Positions 5,566-5,610 of a stretch of DNA of 5,610 nucleotides are shown here, one piece after another (the stretch's first letter is position 1; each line of letters starts with the position of its first letter). Position numbers and translations under genes: made by a program. The DNA is from Paracoccaceae bacterium. GTDB taxonomy: Bacteria; Pseudomonadota; Alphaproteobacteria; Rhodobacterales; Rhodobacteraceae. The notes under the pieces were generated by a model that saw only the letters and a program-made list of their open reading frames with translations, was not told the DNA's origin and did no database searches. The stretch spans positions 1 to 5,610 of the forward strand of contig JAASTF010000216.1 in NCBI GenBank assembly GCA_021767525.1, read 5' to 3'.

Positions 5566-5610
5566 CACTGCTTCTTCTCTCCATAAATATCCCGGGGAGT
5601 TTGAGGGGCA
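5566..5610 (-). other. Short leader upstream of the cysteine desulfurase gene; nature unresolved
   Basis: Forty-five bases precede the ATG at 5565 on the minus strand. They contain CTCCCCGGGATATTTATGG followed by the purine run GAGAGAAGAAG, whose GGAGA/GAAG part can serve as ribosome site. From memory, similar 'GGGATATTT..GGAGAAAAGAAG' intergenic strings recur in Rhodobacteraceae genomes, which I cannot check here. One frame is also open to the edge and ends PRDIYGEKKQ with a TGA overlapping the ATG (TGATG), so these bases could instead be the end of an upstream gene. No convincing -35/-10 promoter or IscR-type operator is seen; the operon may well begin outside the window. Confidence 0.3.

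Noticed and set aside
5065..5586. Plus-strand open frame of 173 codons opposite the desulfurase gene
   Set aside because: It is the antisense of a well-supported PLP enzyme, with shadow-like composition and no motif.

Overview
The window looks like chromosomal DNA from an alphaproteobacterium, most likely of the Rhodobacteraceae (Roseobacter/Paracoccus/Rhodobacter group). The basis is high GC with strong third-position GC bias, and a NifS/IscS-like cysteine desulfurase directly upstream of sufB followed by sufC and sufD. That gene order is familiar from this group, but the taxonomic call is inference from gene order and protein flavour, without a database search.

Every supported gene lies on the minus strand, so transcription runs from high to low coordinates and the window is nearly all one tightly packed operon. 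In transcription order it holds: a short upstream leader (5610-5566); a PLP-dependent cysteine desulfurase (5565-4513); sufB (4494-2974); an FkbM-type methyltransferase (2952-2074); a YbjQ/UPF0145 family protein (2077-1763); a second Rossmann-type methyltransferase-like protein (1766-1167); sufC (1124-369); and the first 123 codons of sufD (369-1, running off the edge). The longest gap inside the operon is 42 nt. Three junctions overlap by 1 or 4 nt. No RNA gene, mobile element, CRISPR array or terminator hairpin was seen, and no non-coding stretch exceeds 50 nt.

The Suf genes form a coherent iron-sulfur cluster assembly pathway. The desulfurase takes sulfur from cysteine as a persulfide, and SufB-SufC-SufD is the ATP-dependent scaffold on which the cluster is built. 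All key residues that can be checked are present: PLP lysine and catalytic cysteine in the desulfurase; the SufB cysteine/glutamate/histidine set; Walker A, Walker B, signature and H-loop in SufC.

The unusual part is the insert between sufB and sufC (2952-1167). Three small genes, two of them methyltransferase-like and one from the structurally known but functionally vague YbjQ family, are wired into the operon by 4-nt overlaps. They split sufB from its partner sufC. Their function in or beside Fe-S assembly is unknown and they are the best candidates here for something undescribed. Smaller oddities are a TTG start for the FkbM gene lying in frame behind the sufB stop, and a sharply AT-rich patch with foreign-looking codons inside the desulfurase gene.
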